The translations under genes and the position numbers were made by a program. Below the pieces are notes generated by a model. It saw only the letters and a program-made list of their open reading frames with translations, had not been told where the DNA came from and did no database searches. A DNA stretch of 55,020 nt. It comes from Pseudomonadota bacterium (lineage in GTDB: Bacteria; Pseudomonadota; Gammaproteobacteria; JAADHS01). Shown here piece after piece: positions 33,062 through 43,808 of this stretch (positions are counted from its first letter, which is position 1; every line of letters starts with the position of its first letter). The DNA lies in NCBI GenBank assembly GCA_021821045.1, contig JAKACW010000029.1, positions 1-55,020 of the forward strand. Direction: 5' to 3'.

Positions 33062-34240
33062 ATGGGCACACCGCCGCTGATTCTCGTTATCGACGACGAG
33101 CCGAAAAATCTCCGCATCATGACTGGCCTGCTGGCCGAAAAGTACCGCTTGGAAACGGCGGAAAGCGGTGAGGAAGGTCTGAGCAAAGCGCAACAGAACA
33201 AACCCGACCTCATGCTGGTGGACATTATGCTGCCCGGCATCGACGGTTATGAGGTCTGTTCGCGAATTCGCAGTGACTTCGAGACCCAAAATATCCCCGT
33301 CATATTTGTGTCCGCCAAAGATTCGCTGGAGGAACGCCTCAAGGGTTACGAAGTGGGCGGCGACGACTACTTCATCAAGCCCTTCGACCATGAAGAATTG
33401 TTGGTCAAGATCGCGAAAACCGTAGCGACCCAGCGACGTGGTGAGGAGTTGGCGACGCGCGTGGCCCAGGCGAACGCCATCGCCATGCAAGCCATGACCA
33501 GTACCAGTGAGCTTGGTTCGATCATTCACTTTCTCGAAGCGAGCTTCACCGCGGCGGACTTCGACGCCTTGGCGGAGCGATTCTTCGACACCACCCGCGC
33601 CATGGGCTTGAGTTCCAGTCTGGCGATCTTCGGTGCGGCCAAGCCCTTCTATAAGAGTGACTCGGGCACCATGAGTCCTTTGGAGCAGTCCGTTCTCGAA
33701 CGCGCCGCCGACAAAGGGCGGTTCGTGGACTTCAATCACCGTACCATCGTGAACTTCGATCACATCTCCCTATTGATCAAGAACATGCCCGTGGACAACG
33801 CGGAGCGCTATGGTTTGATCAAGGACAACATTTGCCACCTGCTGGGCGGCGCCGACGCGCGGGTACGCGCCTTGCTGGTCGCGCAGGAGAACGAGCGTCA
33901 GTATGCATTGCTCATGGAGTTTGTGCGTTTGATCAATCGCGTTTTGGACGATTTCGCCGTGCGCTACAAAGCGATGCAAGGCGAGAGCTACACCATCGTC
34001 GAGGACATGGCCGAGCGGTTCAACGACGTCGTTCCGCGCCTGGGTCTCGAGGAATATCAAGAGAAAAGCATTTTCGAAATTGTCGACCGCTGTATTCACG
34101 GTATTCGTGACAGTTACGATCGCAGCCAGCTTATCGACGAAAGATTCTCGCGCATCATGAAGCAGTTGTTCCAGTTGTCGGCGGAAGGTAGCCTGAGCAG
34201 CGAGCAGTTGCATCAAATGATCAGCATGGTTTCCGAGTAG
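33062..34240 (+). CDS. response regulator with non-DNA-binding C-terminus
   Basis: A 392-residue protein. Residues 5-120 are a receiver domain: acidic pair D11-D12, phospho-acceptor D54 (LVDIMLPG), S84 and K106 (FIKPF). The remaining 270 residues are a region with GAF-like traits (about 149-275) and a helical end; no helix-turn-helix, GGDEF, EAL or HD-GYP motif is seen. It probably acts by protein contact or as part of a phosphorelay. The kinase gene begins 12 bases after the stop, so they form a two-component pair. SD-like AGGA lies upstream of the ATG. Confidence 0.83.
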   Translation: MGTPPLILVIDDEPKNLRIMTGLLAEKYRLETAESGEEGLSKAQQNKPDLMLVDIMLPGIDGYEVCSRIRSDFETQNIPVIFVSAKDSLEERLKGYEVGGDDYFIKPFDHEELLVKIAKTVATQRRGEELATRVAQANAIAMQAMTSTSELGSIIHFLEASFTAADFDALAERFFDTTRAMGLSSSLAIFGAAKPFYKSDSGTMSPLEQSVLERAADKGRFVDFNHRTIVNFDHISLLIKNMPVDNAERYGLIKDNICHLLGGADARVRALLVAQENERQYALLMEFVRLINRVLDDFAVRYKAMQGESYTIVEDMAERFNDVVPRLGLEEYQEKSIFEIVDRCIHGIRDSYDRSQLIDERFSRIMKQLFQLSAEGSLSSEQLHQMISMVSE

Positions 34241-34252
34241 CGGCGCCCGTCA

Positions 34253-36832
34253 ATGCAGATGCCCGAAGCAGGCGCACGGCCGGCTGACCTCGATGGTGCA
34301 GCGCGCGCGGTGGCGCTCACGCTCAACGGGTTTTCGACCTCGGAGAACGACCGGCTGCGCCGGATCGCGCAAGCCGCGCTCGCGCGACACGGCGCAAGTA
34401 TCGACGACAGTTCAACCAACCCCTGGGCGCCCGGGATTCACGTTCTTCACGAGCAGTTTGCCCGGGAGATAGCGCGTACCTGGCAGGAGCGGCACGCGCA
34501 ACCGCCGCGGTGCGCGGTCTACGTTGTTCTAGGCGCCGGCGACGATCCTCTGACAGCGCTGTCCGGTTTTACCGCATTTCTCCTCAGTCCGTTGCCAACC
34601 GACGCCGAGCTGGAGCTGGGTTTCGTTGCCGCCTTTAACCTGTTGCGAGCGCAAGACCGAATGGAAGCGGACTTTGTCGACCGAGCTCGAAGTCTCGTGT
34701 TGGCGAACGATGAGTGGCAAGCGCTGCTGGTATCCAATGCCAATCTCGAAGATCAGTTGCAGCGTCAGAACGCCCTATTCACCGCCATGTTTGACACCGT
34801 GGTCGACGGCGTGATCACTATCGACGAGCGCGCGCGAATCGAATTGATCAATCCCGCGGCTCGCCAGATTTTTGGCTACTCCACCGAGGAAGTCGTCGGG
34901 CGCAACGTGTCGATGCTGATGCTGCCTCGGGACGCAGCGGTCCATGATGGCTACGTGGCCAGCTATATCGCCACCGGGCAGGGCAAGATCATCGGCGTCG
35001 GCGGCCGGGAAGTGGTGTGTCGGCGCAAGGATGGGTCGACCTTCGATGCCGAACTCAGCGTGGCCGAAGCGCGCGTCGGAGAGACGAGGCGGTTTACCGG
35101 CATCGTGCGCGACATCAGTCAGCGCAAGGCGATGCAGCGCGAGTTGGCGGAGTCCCAGGCGCGGCTCGCGCGCCAGAATGCCGCGCTGGTGAGCCTCGGT
35201 ACACGCAAGGACACTGGCAAGGAAACCTTACGGGATTCCCTGACCGTGATTTGTGGTGTTTGCCGCGTGGCGTTGGATATCGATACTGTTCGCGTTTGGT
35301 TGCTGGACCAACAAGAGGCGCGGTTGTACGTGGCCGCGGGTTGGCCGGATTACGCGGCCGAACCACGGCTGTTGAGCGCCGCCAGGTTCGGCTGCCTGTT
35401 CGAGCAGTTGGAAGTCGAAGGGGTTGTGATGAGCGACGGGCAGGCCGACGTTGGCCCCTGCGCGTTGCTGCTGGATGCGGAGGGATTGGGCGGCAAGGCG
35501 TCTTTGTTCGCCGCCATTCGGTCGAAGAGCGGCATCGCCGGCGTGCTGCAGTGCGCGGCGGACTCTGCCCGTAGTTGGATGCTTGACGAGCGCAACTTCA
35601 TCGGATTTCTCGCCGACCAGGTTGCACTGTCCGTGGAGCAGGACCAAACCCTGCGGGCCAAGAAGCAAGTGCGCGACCGGGAGCAGCGGCTTGCGAACGC
35701 GCAACGCATCGCCAACTTGGGCGACTGGCAATGGTATCCGGCTAGCGATGAGTTTACCGGATCGGATGAACTGTTTCATTTGCTCGGATGCGAGCCCCCG
35801 ACAGGGACTTGGACTCTAGCGGATTTCTTGGCCTTCCTTCATCCCAATGACCGCGCGCGGGCTGTACTGGAAATCGAACGCTGCGCCGAGAATAACACGC
35901 CGTTACAGGGCGACTTTTCCATCGTTCGCGCCGACGGCTCGATTCGCTACGTCCACGGTCAAGTGGTGTCCGGTGCGGAGGACACGCTGACGCAGCGTCG
36001 CGTTATGGGAACGGTGCTCGATATCACCGAGCGCAAGGTGGCGGAGCAGGCGGTGATCGACATGCGCGACACGCTGCAGGACAAGGTGGACGAACAAACC
36101 AAAGATCTCATTGAGGCGCGCGACGAGGCATTGGCCGCCGAGCGCATGATGTCGGCGTTTCTGGCCAATATGTCTCACGAAATCCGCACCCCGTTGCACG
36201 CGATTTTGAGCTATGCCAAATTCGGACTCAAGAAAACCGATGATCCAACGCAGCAGGAGATTAACGGCTTCTTCGATGAGATCAGAGACAGCGGCGAGGA
36301 TCTTTTGGCGCTGTTGAACGACTTGCTGGATTTATCGAAACTCAAAGCCGGTAAAATGGATTACGAGCCGGTGGCGGTGAATGTCAAAGAGCTGGCCGAC
36401 AAGGTCGTAGCGCAGTTCGGTCCGGCGGCGCAGGAAAAGAAGATAAACTTGATGGTGGTGGGCATTGCGCCGAAGCTGACGATACAGGCCGACAAGAACA
36501 AGCTCGCCCAGGTGTTGCGCAACCTTGTATCGAATGCCATCAAGTTCAGTCCCGAGGGCGAGATGGTGAGAATCACCGCCAAACCGCGGGACGACGGCAA
36601 GATGGTCATCGCGGTTACGGATCAAGGCCCCGGAATTCCACAGGATGAACTCCAAGGCATATTCGATCCCTTTGTGCAAAGCAGCAAGACCCAAAACAAA
36701 GCGGGCGGAACCGGACTGGGATTGGCGATTTGTAAGGAGATCGTCGAAAACGGCCACGCTGGGCGAATTTACGCCGAGAACAATGCGGGCGGCGGGGCGA
36801 GTTTCTATGTCGTGCTGCGAGCGAGCGCGTAG
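34253..36832 (+). CDS. PAS-GAF-PAS sensor histidine kinase, FixL-like PAS
   Basis: An 859-residue soluble kinase without clear membrane segments. Order: N-terminal region of unknown type (1-170), PAS (about 175-290), GAF (about 310-465), second PAS (480-600), coiled coil, HisKA with phospho-acceptor H642 (NMSHEIRTPLHAI) and a HATPase domain with N757, DQGPGIP and GGTGLGL. The first PAS resembles FixL heme PAS domains: NVSMLMLPRD, then H231 at the place of the proximal heme ligand and IIGVGGREV with an Arg near the FixL distal Arg. Oxygen or redox sensing is inference. It is paired with the preceding response regulator. Confidence 0.88.
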   Translation: MQMPEAGARPADLDGAARAVALTLNGFSTSENDRLRRIAQAALARHGASIDDSSTNPWAPGIHVLHEQFAREIARTWQERHAQPPRCAVYVVLGAGDDPLTALSGFTAFLLSPLPTDAELELGFVAAFNLLRAQDRMEADFVDRARSLVLANDEWQALLVSNANLEDQLQRQNALFTAMFDTVVDGVITIDERARIELINPAARQIFGYSTEEVVGRNVSMLMLPRDAAVHDGYVASYIATGQGKIIGVGGREVVCRRKDGSTFDAELSVAEARVGETRRFTGIVRDISQRKAMQRELAESQARLARQNAALVSLGTRKDTGKETLRDSLTVICGVCRVALDIDTVRVWLLDQQEARLYVAAGWPDYAAEPRLLSAARFGCLFEQLEVEGVVMSDGQADVGPCALLLDAEGLGGKASLFAAIRSKSGIAGVLQCAADSARSWMLDERNFIGFLADQVALSVEQDQTLRAKKQVRDREQRLANAQRIANLGDWQWYPASDEFTGSDELFHLLGCEPPTGTWTLADFLAFLHPNDRARAVLEIERCAENNTPLQGDFSIVRADGSIRYVHGQVVSGAEDTLTQRRVMGTVLDITERKVAEQAVIDMRDTLQDKVDEQTKDLIEARDEALAAERMMSAFLANMSHEIRTPLHAILSYAKFGLKKTDDPTQQEINGFFDEIRDSGEDLLALLNDLLDLSKLKAGKMDYEPVAVNVKELADKVVAQFGPAAQEKKINLMVVGIAPKLTIQADKNKLAQVLRNLVSNAIKFSPEGEMVRITAKPRDDGKMVIAVTDQGPGIPQDELQGIFDPFVQSSKTQNKAGGTGLGLAICKEIVENGHAGRIYAENNAGGGASFYVVLRASA

Positions 36833-36864
36833 CGACGGATCGGGACGATTTGCATTCTAGGTCC

Positions 36865-36888
36865 AATCGCGGAATGATCCGCTCCCAC
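36865..36888 (-). repeat. REP-like unit (inverted) after the histidine kinase
   Basis: A complete unit on the minus strand, ending CGCTCCCAC on the plus strand, with stem GCGGA/TCCGC. It lies between the convergent kinase and DUF3047 genes. Confidence 0.87.
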
Positions 36889-36908
36889 AAAAGCATAACC
36901 GCGTGGTA

Positions 36909-37550
36909 TCACTCGCTGCTGAAAAAGATTTCGCCGTAGTAAGCTGTGGCTTCCTGGCCTGTATTGTCCGTGTCGGTCATGAAGGCGATGGCGTTGATTT
37001 GCGTAATGTCGCTGCCGAACAGTTTTTTGAAATCCTCGCGGACGTTGCGTTTCTCAACGTGCCACTGGCCGAGGGCGGCGTCCGGTCCTCTCACGGCCAG
37101 CATCTGGGCGTTAGAGGTGAACGCGTTAGGCCAATGGCTGCCCGGCGCCTGCTGACTCGACCAGACGTAGTTCACCGCTCTTGTGCGCCAAAAGAAAACG
37201 CCGCCCGATACCACGACGTAGAGCCGAGCCGGGTAATCGTCGCCGCTTTTTTCCCGTTCCGCATTACCCGTCAATCGATTGTCGACGCGCCAGCGCCAAT
37301 TCAGGTAGGGTGTGGCATTGAGATTGATGTCTTTTTCCAGGAAACGCCCGGATGCGCCGCCCTTACTGTGGGCGCGAACGACGGTATGGCCGTCCAAAGT
37401 CACCGCGTCGTAGTTCGTTTGACCGGCGAAATCCTTTGACTCCCAGCCGTCGAGATCGGCATCGGCGAGGACGCGGATTTCCGCGGCTGTCCCGGGCTCG
37501 GCTAACAGCATCAGTGCCAAGGCAATCGGTATAATCAGCGCGTTACTCAT
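36909..37550 (-). CDS. DUF3047 exported protein
   Basis: A 213-residue protein with a signal peptide (MSNALIIPIALALMLLAEPG, cleavage near TAA|E). The mature part has PYLNWRWRVDN, DDYPARLYVVVSGG and AIAFMTDTDNTGQEATAYYG, hallmarks of DUF3047, a beta-sandwich family of unknown function. It is transcribed away from radA, with a 72-base gap that contains the repeat CTGTGC/GCACAG (37571-37601). Confidence 0.85.
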   Translation of the reverse strand: MSNALIIPIALALMLLAEPGTAAEIRVLADADLDGWESKDFAGQTNYDAVTLDGHTVVRAHSKGGASGRFLEKDINLNATPYLNWRWRVDNRLTGNAEREKSGDDYPARLYVVVSGGVFFWRTRAVNYVWSSQQAPGSHWPNAFTSNAQMLAVRGPDAALGQWHVEKRNVREDFKKLFGSDITQINAIAFMTDTDNTGQEATAYYGEIFFSSE

Positions 37551-37622
37551 GATGGTGCAACTTAACCATTCTGTGCCCGGTTTGGCAACCAGAGTGCACA
37601 GGAAACATTACGAGAAGGGGCT

Positions 37623-38987
37623 ATGGCAAAAAACAAAGCCGTGTACGTGTGCGGCGAATGCGGCGCGCAAAGTACCAAGTGGTCGGGTCAGTGCGGCGAG
37701 TGCGGGGCGTGGAACGCCTTGACCGAAAGCGTCGCCGTGGTCGCCAAGGGCCGCTTCCAAGGGCGCGGCGGTTACGCGGGGGATACCAGCGCGCAGGTCC
37801 GCGTGCTGCGCGACATTGCGCCGGAATCCGTGGTGCGCAATACGTCGGGCATTCCCGAGTTGGATCGCGTGTTGGGCGGCGGCCTGGTTGCGGGCGCGGT
37901 AGTCTTGATCGGCGGCGATCCGGGCATCGGCAAATCCACACTGCTCATTCAAATGCTGGCCGATTTGGGTACGCGGGCCAAGACGCTTTATGTGACCGGC
38001 GAGGAATCGCTGCAACAGGTGAGCCTGCGGGCCCACCGTTTGGGGTTGCGCGACAGCGGCTGTTTGCTGCTGGCGGAAACCAATGCCGACGCGATCATCG
38101 AACACGCCCGGGCGCAGCAGCCGGACGTGATGGTGATCGATTCCATCCAAACCGTCTATTCGCCGTTGTTGCAGTCGGCGCCGGGTTCGGTGGCGCAGGT
38201 GAGGGAAAGCGCGGCGCAATTGGTGCGCTATGCCAAGCAGACTCAGACCGTCCTGTTTCTGGTCGGGCATGTCACAAAGGAAGGTGCGCTTGCCGGGCCG
38301 CGCGTGCTGGAGCACATGGTGGATACGGTGCTCTATTTCGAGGGCGACGCCAACAGCCCGTTTCGCATCATTCGCGCCATGAAGAATCGTTTTGGCGCCG
38401 TCAACGAGCTGGGCGCGTTCGCCATGACCGAAGGCGGGCTCAAGCAGGTTACCAATCCGTCGGCGATATTTTTGTCCCGCCACGATGACGCCGTGGCGGG
38501 AAGCATGATCATGGTGACGCGCGAGGGGACCCGTCCACTGCTGGTGGAAGTGCAGGCGTTGGTGGCGGAAAGCCATGGCGCCAATCCGCGGCGCGTGACC
38601 GTCGGCCTGGATCAAAATCGACTGGCCATGTTGCTGGCCGTGTTGAACCGTCACGGCGGCGCGGCGATGTTCGATCAGGATGTTTTCATCAACGTGGTGG
38701 GCGGCATTCGCGTCAACGAAACCGCGGCCGATTTGCCGGCGTTGCTGGCGGCCTTGTCGAGTTTTCGCAACAAGCCGATGCCGCAGGATTTGGTGGCCTT
38801 CGGCGAAGTCGGGCTGGCGGGTGAAATCCGTCCTGTGCAGAACGGGCAGGATCGATTGCGCGAGGCGGCCAAGCAAGGCTTCAAGCGCGCCATCGTGCCC
38901 CATGGAAATGCGCCGAAGAAAATCATCGAGGGCGTGGAAGTGACCGCGGTGAAGCGGCTGCGCGAAGCGCTGGACTGGGCGTTTTAG
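37623..38987 (+). CDS. radA: DNA repair protein RadA (Sms)
   Basis: A 454-residue RecA-like branch migration ATPase in recombinational repair. N-terminal zinc finger (C10, C13, C24, C27), Walker A GGDPGIGKST (97-106), the RadA-specific KNRFG (254-258) and a C-terminal Lon-like domain (VVGGIRVNETAADLPALLAA). The ATG has GAGAAGGGG upstream. The stop is only 3 bases from the convergent PilZ gene. Confidence 0.97.
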   Translation: MAKNKAVYVCGECGAQSTKWSGQCGECGAWNALTESVAVVAKGRFQGRGGYAGDTSAQVRVLRDIAPESVVRNTSGIPELDRVLGGGLVAGAVVLIGGDPGIGKSTLLIQMLADLGTRAKTLYVTGEESLQQVSLRAHRLGLRDSGCLLLAETNADAIIEHARAQQPDVMVIDSIQTVYSPLLQSAPGSVAQVRESAAQLVRYAKQTQTVLFLVGHVTKEGALAGPRVLEHMVDTVLYFEGDANSPFRIIRAMKNRFGAVNELGAFAMTEGGLKQVTNPSAIFLSRHDDAVAGSMIMVTREGTRPLLVEVQALVAESHGANPRRVTVGLDQNRLAMLLAVLNRHGGAAMFDQDVFINVVGGIRVNETAADLPALLAALSSFRNKPMPQDLVAFGEVGLAGEIRPVQNGQDRLREAAKQGFKRAIVPHGNAPKKIIEGVEVTAVKRLREALDWAF

Positions 38988-38990
38988 GCC

Positions 38991-39371
38991 CTAACCCGAA
39001 AGCGGCTCCCCGCCGTGGGTGCCCAACTGGGTGAGTTCCCGTTCGAGCAATTCCGGATCGCCCAGGTTGAGTTCCACCAGACGACGCAGGTGGGTCACGC
39101 TGTCGGAGTCGATTTCGCGGCAGTAGAAGCCGGCCCTGTCACCGGTGACGTGCGCCGTTGTCACGTCCATTGTAATGACCACGTCGCTGTCATTGAGCTT
39201 CAACGTCAATCGCGCGTTCTGACCGCGGCTGAGCGCCAGGTGGGCCGGGATCGTCAGCAAGGCACCCTTGATCGAGATATCGATCACATGGCATTTAACG
39301 TCTTCGCCGTTGACGGTCAGGCTGGTGTCCGCATCAAAGGTCAGACGGCTGAAGCGGCGTTTCTCGTCCAA
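38991..39371 (-). CDS. single-domain PilZ protein
   Basis: A 126-residue PilZ domain with both c-di-GMP binding motifs: RxxxR (R5-R9 in RRFSR) and DxSxxG (DISIKG). Expected to bind cyclic di-GMP and act on a partner, possibly pili or motility; the partner is unknown. The start is TTG at 39371 with AAGGAG 6 bases upstream. It lies between convergent radA and the dap genes, and is probably co-transcribed with dapE or alone. Confidence 0.88.
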   Translation of the reverse strand: MDEKRRFSRLTFDADTSLTVNGEDVKCHVIDISIKGALLTIPAHLALSRGQNARLTLKLNDSDVVITMDVTTAHVTGDRAGFYCREIDSDSVTHLRRLVELNLGDPELLERELTQLGTHGGEPLSG

Positions 39372-39456
39372 GGCGGTCTCCTTTGCTAAGGCCCCGTTTC
39401 GCTCGCGGAGCGCTACGGCTGAAAGTATAGATGGTTGCGCCAGGTTTCCAAGCCGG

Positions 39457-40608
<1,152 letters not shown>

Positions 40609-41430
40609 TTAAATATCGCGCAACAGCTCGTTAATTCCAACCTTGGAACGGGTCTTTTCGTCAACCTGCTTTACGATAACAGCGCAGTACAGGCTGTAAT
40701 TGCCGTCTTTTGACGGCAGGTTGCCTGATACTACCACCGAACCGGCCGGGATGCGGCCGTAGGTGATCTCGCCGGTTTCGCGGTGATAAATGCGTGTGCT
40801 CTGGCCGATGTAAACGCCCATCGAGATTACCGAGCCCTTTTCGACAATGACGCCTTCCACTACTTCCGAACGCGCGCCGATGAAGCAGTCATCCTCGATG
40901 ATGGTCGGGTTGGCCTGCAACGGCTCCAACACGCCGCCGATGCCCACACCGCCCGAAAGATGAACGTTCTTGCCGATCTGAGCGCACGATCCAACCGTCG
41001 CCCAGGTGTCTACCATGGTGCCGCTGTCGACGTAGGCGCCGATGTTGACATAGCTCGGCATGAGCACCACGTTGGGCGCCAGATAGGACCCTTTGCGTGC
41101 CGTTGCCGGCGGCACCACGCGCACGCCGCTTTCGCGAAACTCGCGCGGATTGTATTCGGCGAACTTGGCGGGAACGCGGTCGAAATAGTTGGTGAAGCCG
41201 CCCTTCATGAAGGCATTGTCCTGGATGCGGAACGACAGCAACACGGCTTTTTTCAGCCATTGATGCACCACCCATTGGCCGTTGATCTTCTCCGCGACGC
41301 GGGCTTTGCCTTGGTCGAGCAGGTCGATCACGTGCATGACCGCTTCCTTGACATGGGTGTCGACGCTGCGCGGCGTGATGTCGGCGCGCTTTTCGAAGGC
41401 TTGCTCGATGATGGTTTGCAGTTCGGCCAT
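40609..41430 (-). CDS. dapD: tetrahydrodipicolinate N-succinyltransferase DapD
   Basis: A 273-residue left-handed beta-helix enzyme that succinylates tetrahydrodipicolinate. The block [20 protein letters not shown] and the hexapeptide repeat region ([20 protein letters not shown]) match closely. The ATG at 41430, reading [20 protein letters not shown], fits the family and has GGAG upstream; an in-frame start at 41481 would overlap dapC. It forms dapC-dapD-dapE. Confidence 0.97.
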   Translation of the reverse strand: MAELQTIIEQAFEKRADITPRSVDTHVKEAVMHVIDLLDQGKARVAEKINGQWVVHQWLKKAVLLSFRIQDNAFMKGGFTNYFDRVPAKFAEYNPREFRESGVRVVPPATARKGSYLAPNVVLMPSYVNIGAYVDSGTMVDTWATVGSCAQIGKNVHLSGGVGIGGVLEPLQANPTIIEDDCFIGARSEVVEGVIVEKGSVISMGVYIGQSTRIYHRETGEITYGRIPAGSVVVSGNLPSKDGNYSLYCAVIVKQVDEKTRSKVGINELLRDI

Positions 41431-41464
41431 TTTTTTCTCCGGGTATGACAATAAATTTAAAAAA

Positions 41465-42661
41465 CTAAAGCGATTCGACAAACGCGCGAACGCGCTGCGC
41501 GGCTTCGACGCATTCGGCGACGGAGGCCACCAAAGCCATGCGCACGCGGTTTCGGCCCGGATTGCCCAAAGGGGTATCGCGGGACAGAAAGCTGCCCGGC
41601 AGCACGGTTACATTCTTGGCGCCGTAGAGCTTCCTGGCGAACTCCGTGTCGGGGATTGGCGTCTGGGGCCAAAGATAAAATGCCGCGTCCGGCGCCTGAA
41701 CGTCCATGACCGGCTGCAGTAGGGCAAGTACTGCTTCGAATTTCTCGCGATAGAGCTGACGGTTTGCCCGCACATGCTCCTCGTCGCGCCAGGCCGCGAT
41801 GCTCGCCCGTTGCGCAGGCAGGGGCATGGCGCAGCCGTGATACGTGCGATAGCGCAGGAAGCGGTCGAGCAGTTTGGCGTCGCCGGCGACGAAACCGGAG
41901 CGCAGGCCAGGAAGGTTCGACCGTTTGGACAAGCTGTGAAATACCACGCAGCGCTCGAAATTCGTTCGTCCCAATTCCCGGCAGACTTGCAGCAATCCAA
42001 CAGGCGGATTGTCTTCGTCGGGATAGATCTCCGAGTAACACTCGTCGGCGGCGATGACGAAGTCGTATTTATCGGCCAGCTCGATGAGCTTGGCCAGTTG
42101 TTCACGGGGCAGCACGCGTCCCGTGGGATTGCCCGGGCTGCAGGTATAAATGAGTTGGCAGCGCTGCCAAACCGTGTGCGGCACGGCATCCAAATCCATG
42201 TCGAAGTGGTGCTCGGCCGTGGTGTTCAGAAACCACGGTTCCGCACCCGCCAGAATCGCCGCCCCTTCGTAAATCTGATAGAAGGGATTGGGCATGACCA
42301 CCGTGGGTTGAACCCGCCGATCGATGGTGGCCTGGGCGAAGGCAAACAAGGCTTCGCGCGTGCCGCTGACGGGCAGAACGTGGTGATTCGGGTCGATGGC
42401 ATTGGCGGCCAAGTCGAATCGCTGCACGAGCCACCGTGCGATGGCTTCACGCAATTCGTCCACACCGCGAGTGGTCGGGTATTTGGCGAGTTCCGACAAA
42501 TGTTCGGCCAACACGTCGCATACGAACGACGGCGTTTCATGTTGCGGCTCGCCGATCGAAAGGGCGATGTGGCGCAAATCCTTCGGGGTCGAAACACCCG
42601 CTTTGAGTTGCGCCAATTTTTCGAATGGGTAGGCGTGCAGTCGTTCAATAGATGGGTTCAT
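41465..42661 (-). CDS. dapC: succinyldiaminopimelate transaminase DapC
   Basis: A 398-residue PLP aminotransferase of fold type I. It has [35 protein letters not shown] and the PLP-lysine segment [17 protein letters not shown]. Position upstream of dapD and dapE supports the DapC role in the succinylase branch of lysine synthesis. An ArgD-like enzyme could do the same reaction elsewhere, but the context makes DapC most likely. Confidence 0.93.
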   Translation of the reverse strand: MNPSIERLHAYPFEKLAQLKAGVSTPKDLRHIALSIGEPQHETPSFVCDVLAEHLSELAKYPTTRGVDELREAIARWLVQRFDLAANAIDPNHHVLPVSGTREALFAFAQATIDRRVQPTVVMPNPFYQIYEGAAILAGAEPWFLNTTAEHHFDMDLDAVPHTVWQRCQLIYTCSPGNPTGRVLPREQLAKLIELADKYDFVIAADECYSEIYPDEDNPPVGLLQVCRELGRTNFERCVVFHSLSKRSNLPGLRSGFVAGDAKLLDRFLRYRTYHGCAMPLPAQRASIAAWRDEEHVRANRQLYREKFEAVLALLQPVMDVQAPDAAFYLWPQTPIPDTEFARKLYGAKNVTVLPGSFLSRDTPLGNPGRNRVRMALVASVAECVEAAQRVRAFVESL

Positions 42662-42813
42662 AGCATCATATTCAAGTTCTACGCACCAAATTCGTTATCA
42701 TTATGCGGTCGCTGCGTCGCCCAGGCCCGGACTGCCTTTAAAGCGCGGGCTCGGTGTTCGAGATTGGGCGTGGGGCGGTCTAATCGAGGCGCCTATTGTA
42801 CCGGAAGGGTGTT

Positions 42814-43725
42814 GTGCTGTCAGGGGAAGCGGAAAGAACCAGTAATAAGGCTGTAGCGGCGCTTTTGTTGGCGGCGACTTTGTGGGGTATTTTCTGGTAT
42901 CCCTTGCGTCTGCTGGAGCAGGGGGGCATGGTTGGTCTGTGGGCGGCGTTTTTTATTTATTTGGGAACGCTGCCCGTGGCGTTGCCGGTGTTCTGGCGAT
43001 CACGTCATCAGTTCGCTGCGAATCCCATGGTGTTGGGCGTCATCGCGTTGGCGAGCGGTTGGTGCAACGTGTCGTTTTTTCTCGCCATGCTGGAAGGCAA
43101 CGTGGTTCGCGTGCTGCTGCTGTTTTATCTGGCGCCGCTGTGGACCGTGCTATTCGGGGCGCTGGTATTGCGCGAGCGGCCGTCGCCGGCATCGTTGGTG
43201 CACCTGGCGGTCGCGATGGCCGGCGCGCTGTTCATGCTGTGGGATCCGACGCTCAGTCACCCGTGGCCCCAAACCTATGCCGATTGGCTGGCCATATCGT
43301 CCGGCTTCTCTTTCGCCATCGCCAATGTGATGACCCGCAAAGGCGCGGCGCTGTCCGATGGCGCAAAGGTCTCGGCGGCATGGCTGGGCGCGTTTATCGT
43401 CTCGGTGATCTGGCTTGCGCTGGCGGCGCCCGAACTCGGCGCGGTAGCCATGCCCGGAATCGTTGGTGCCGTCGCTCTCGGTTTGTTCGGGATCGTCATC
43501 ATGACCAGTGCGGTGCTCTATGGCGTCAGCCGCATGCCCGTTCACCGTTCGGCGGTCATCTTGCTGTTCGAACTGATTGTCGGCGCGGTATCGGCGCAAA
43601 TTCTCACTCACGAGGTCGTGTTGCCGCGAGAGTGGATCGGCGGCGCGTGCATCTTGGTGGCGGCGTGGTTGAGCGCGCGGCAACCGGTTGAGCCGTCCGC
43701 AGCGAAGCCCGCCGCGAGTGGATGA
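42814..43725 (+). CDS. EamA/DMT family transporter
   Basis: A 303-residue membrane protein with ten hydrophobic segments in two EamA halves: first half ATLWGIFWYPLRLLEQGG to LLLFYLAPLWTVLFGALVLR, second half ending VVLPREWIGGACILVAAWL. The DMT superfamily exports metabolites or amino acids; the substrate is unknown. The GTG at 42814 has GGAAGG 5 bases upstream and is preferred to a TTG at 42796. It diverges from dapC. Confidence 0.85.
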   Translation: MLSGEAERTSNKAVAALLLAATLWGIFWYPLRLLEQGGMVGLWAAFFIYLGTLPVALPVFWRSRHQFAANPMVLGVIALASGWCNVSFFLAMLEGNVVRVLLLFYLAPLWTVLFGALVLRERPSPASLVHLAVAMAGALFMLWDPTLSHPWPQTYADWLAISSGFSFAIANVMTRKGAALSDGAKVSAAWLGAFIVSVIWLALAAPELGAVAMPGIVGAVALGLFGIVIMTSAVLYGVSRMPVHRSAVILLFELIVGAVSAQILTHEVVLPREWIGGACILVAAWLSARQPVEPSAAKPAASG

Positions 43726-43784
43726 GGGGCGGCGCTTGGGTGAAATGCCGTCGCGCTGGTCGCGGCGTCCCTCGGGGCGACATT

Positions 43785-43808
43785 GTGGGAGCGGTTTCCT
43801 ACCGCGAT
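43785..43808 (+). repeat. REP-like unit overlapping the rhombosortase 3' end
   Basis: A complete unit with GTGGGAGCGG head and GCGGT/ACCGC stem. It supplies the stop codon and the last codons of the minus-strand rhombosortase (stop at 43799-43801). Confidence 0.87.

Noticed and set aside
41430-41481. Earlier start for DapD at 41481
   Set aside because: It would overlap dapC and add residues absent from the family. The ATG at 41430 has a good ribosome-binding site.
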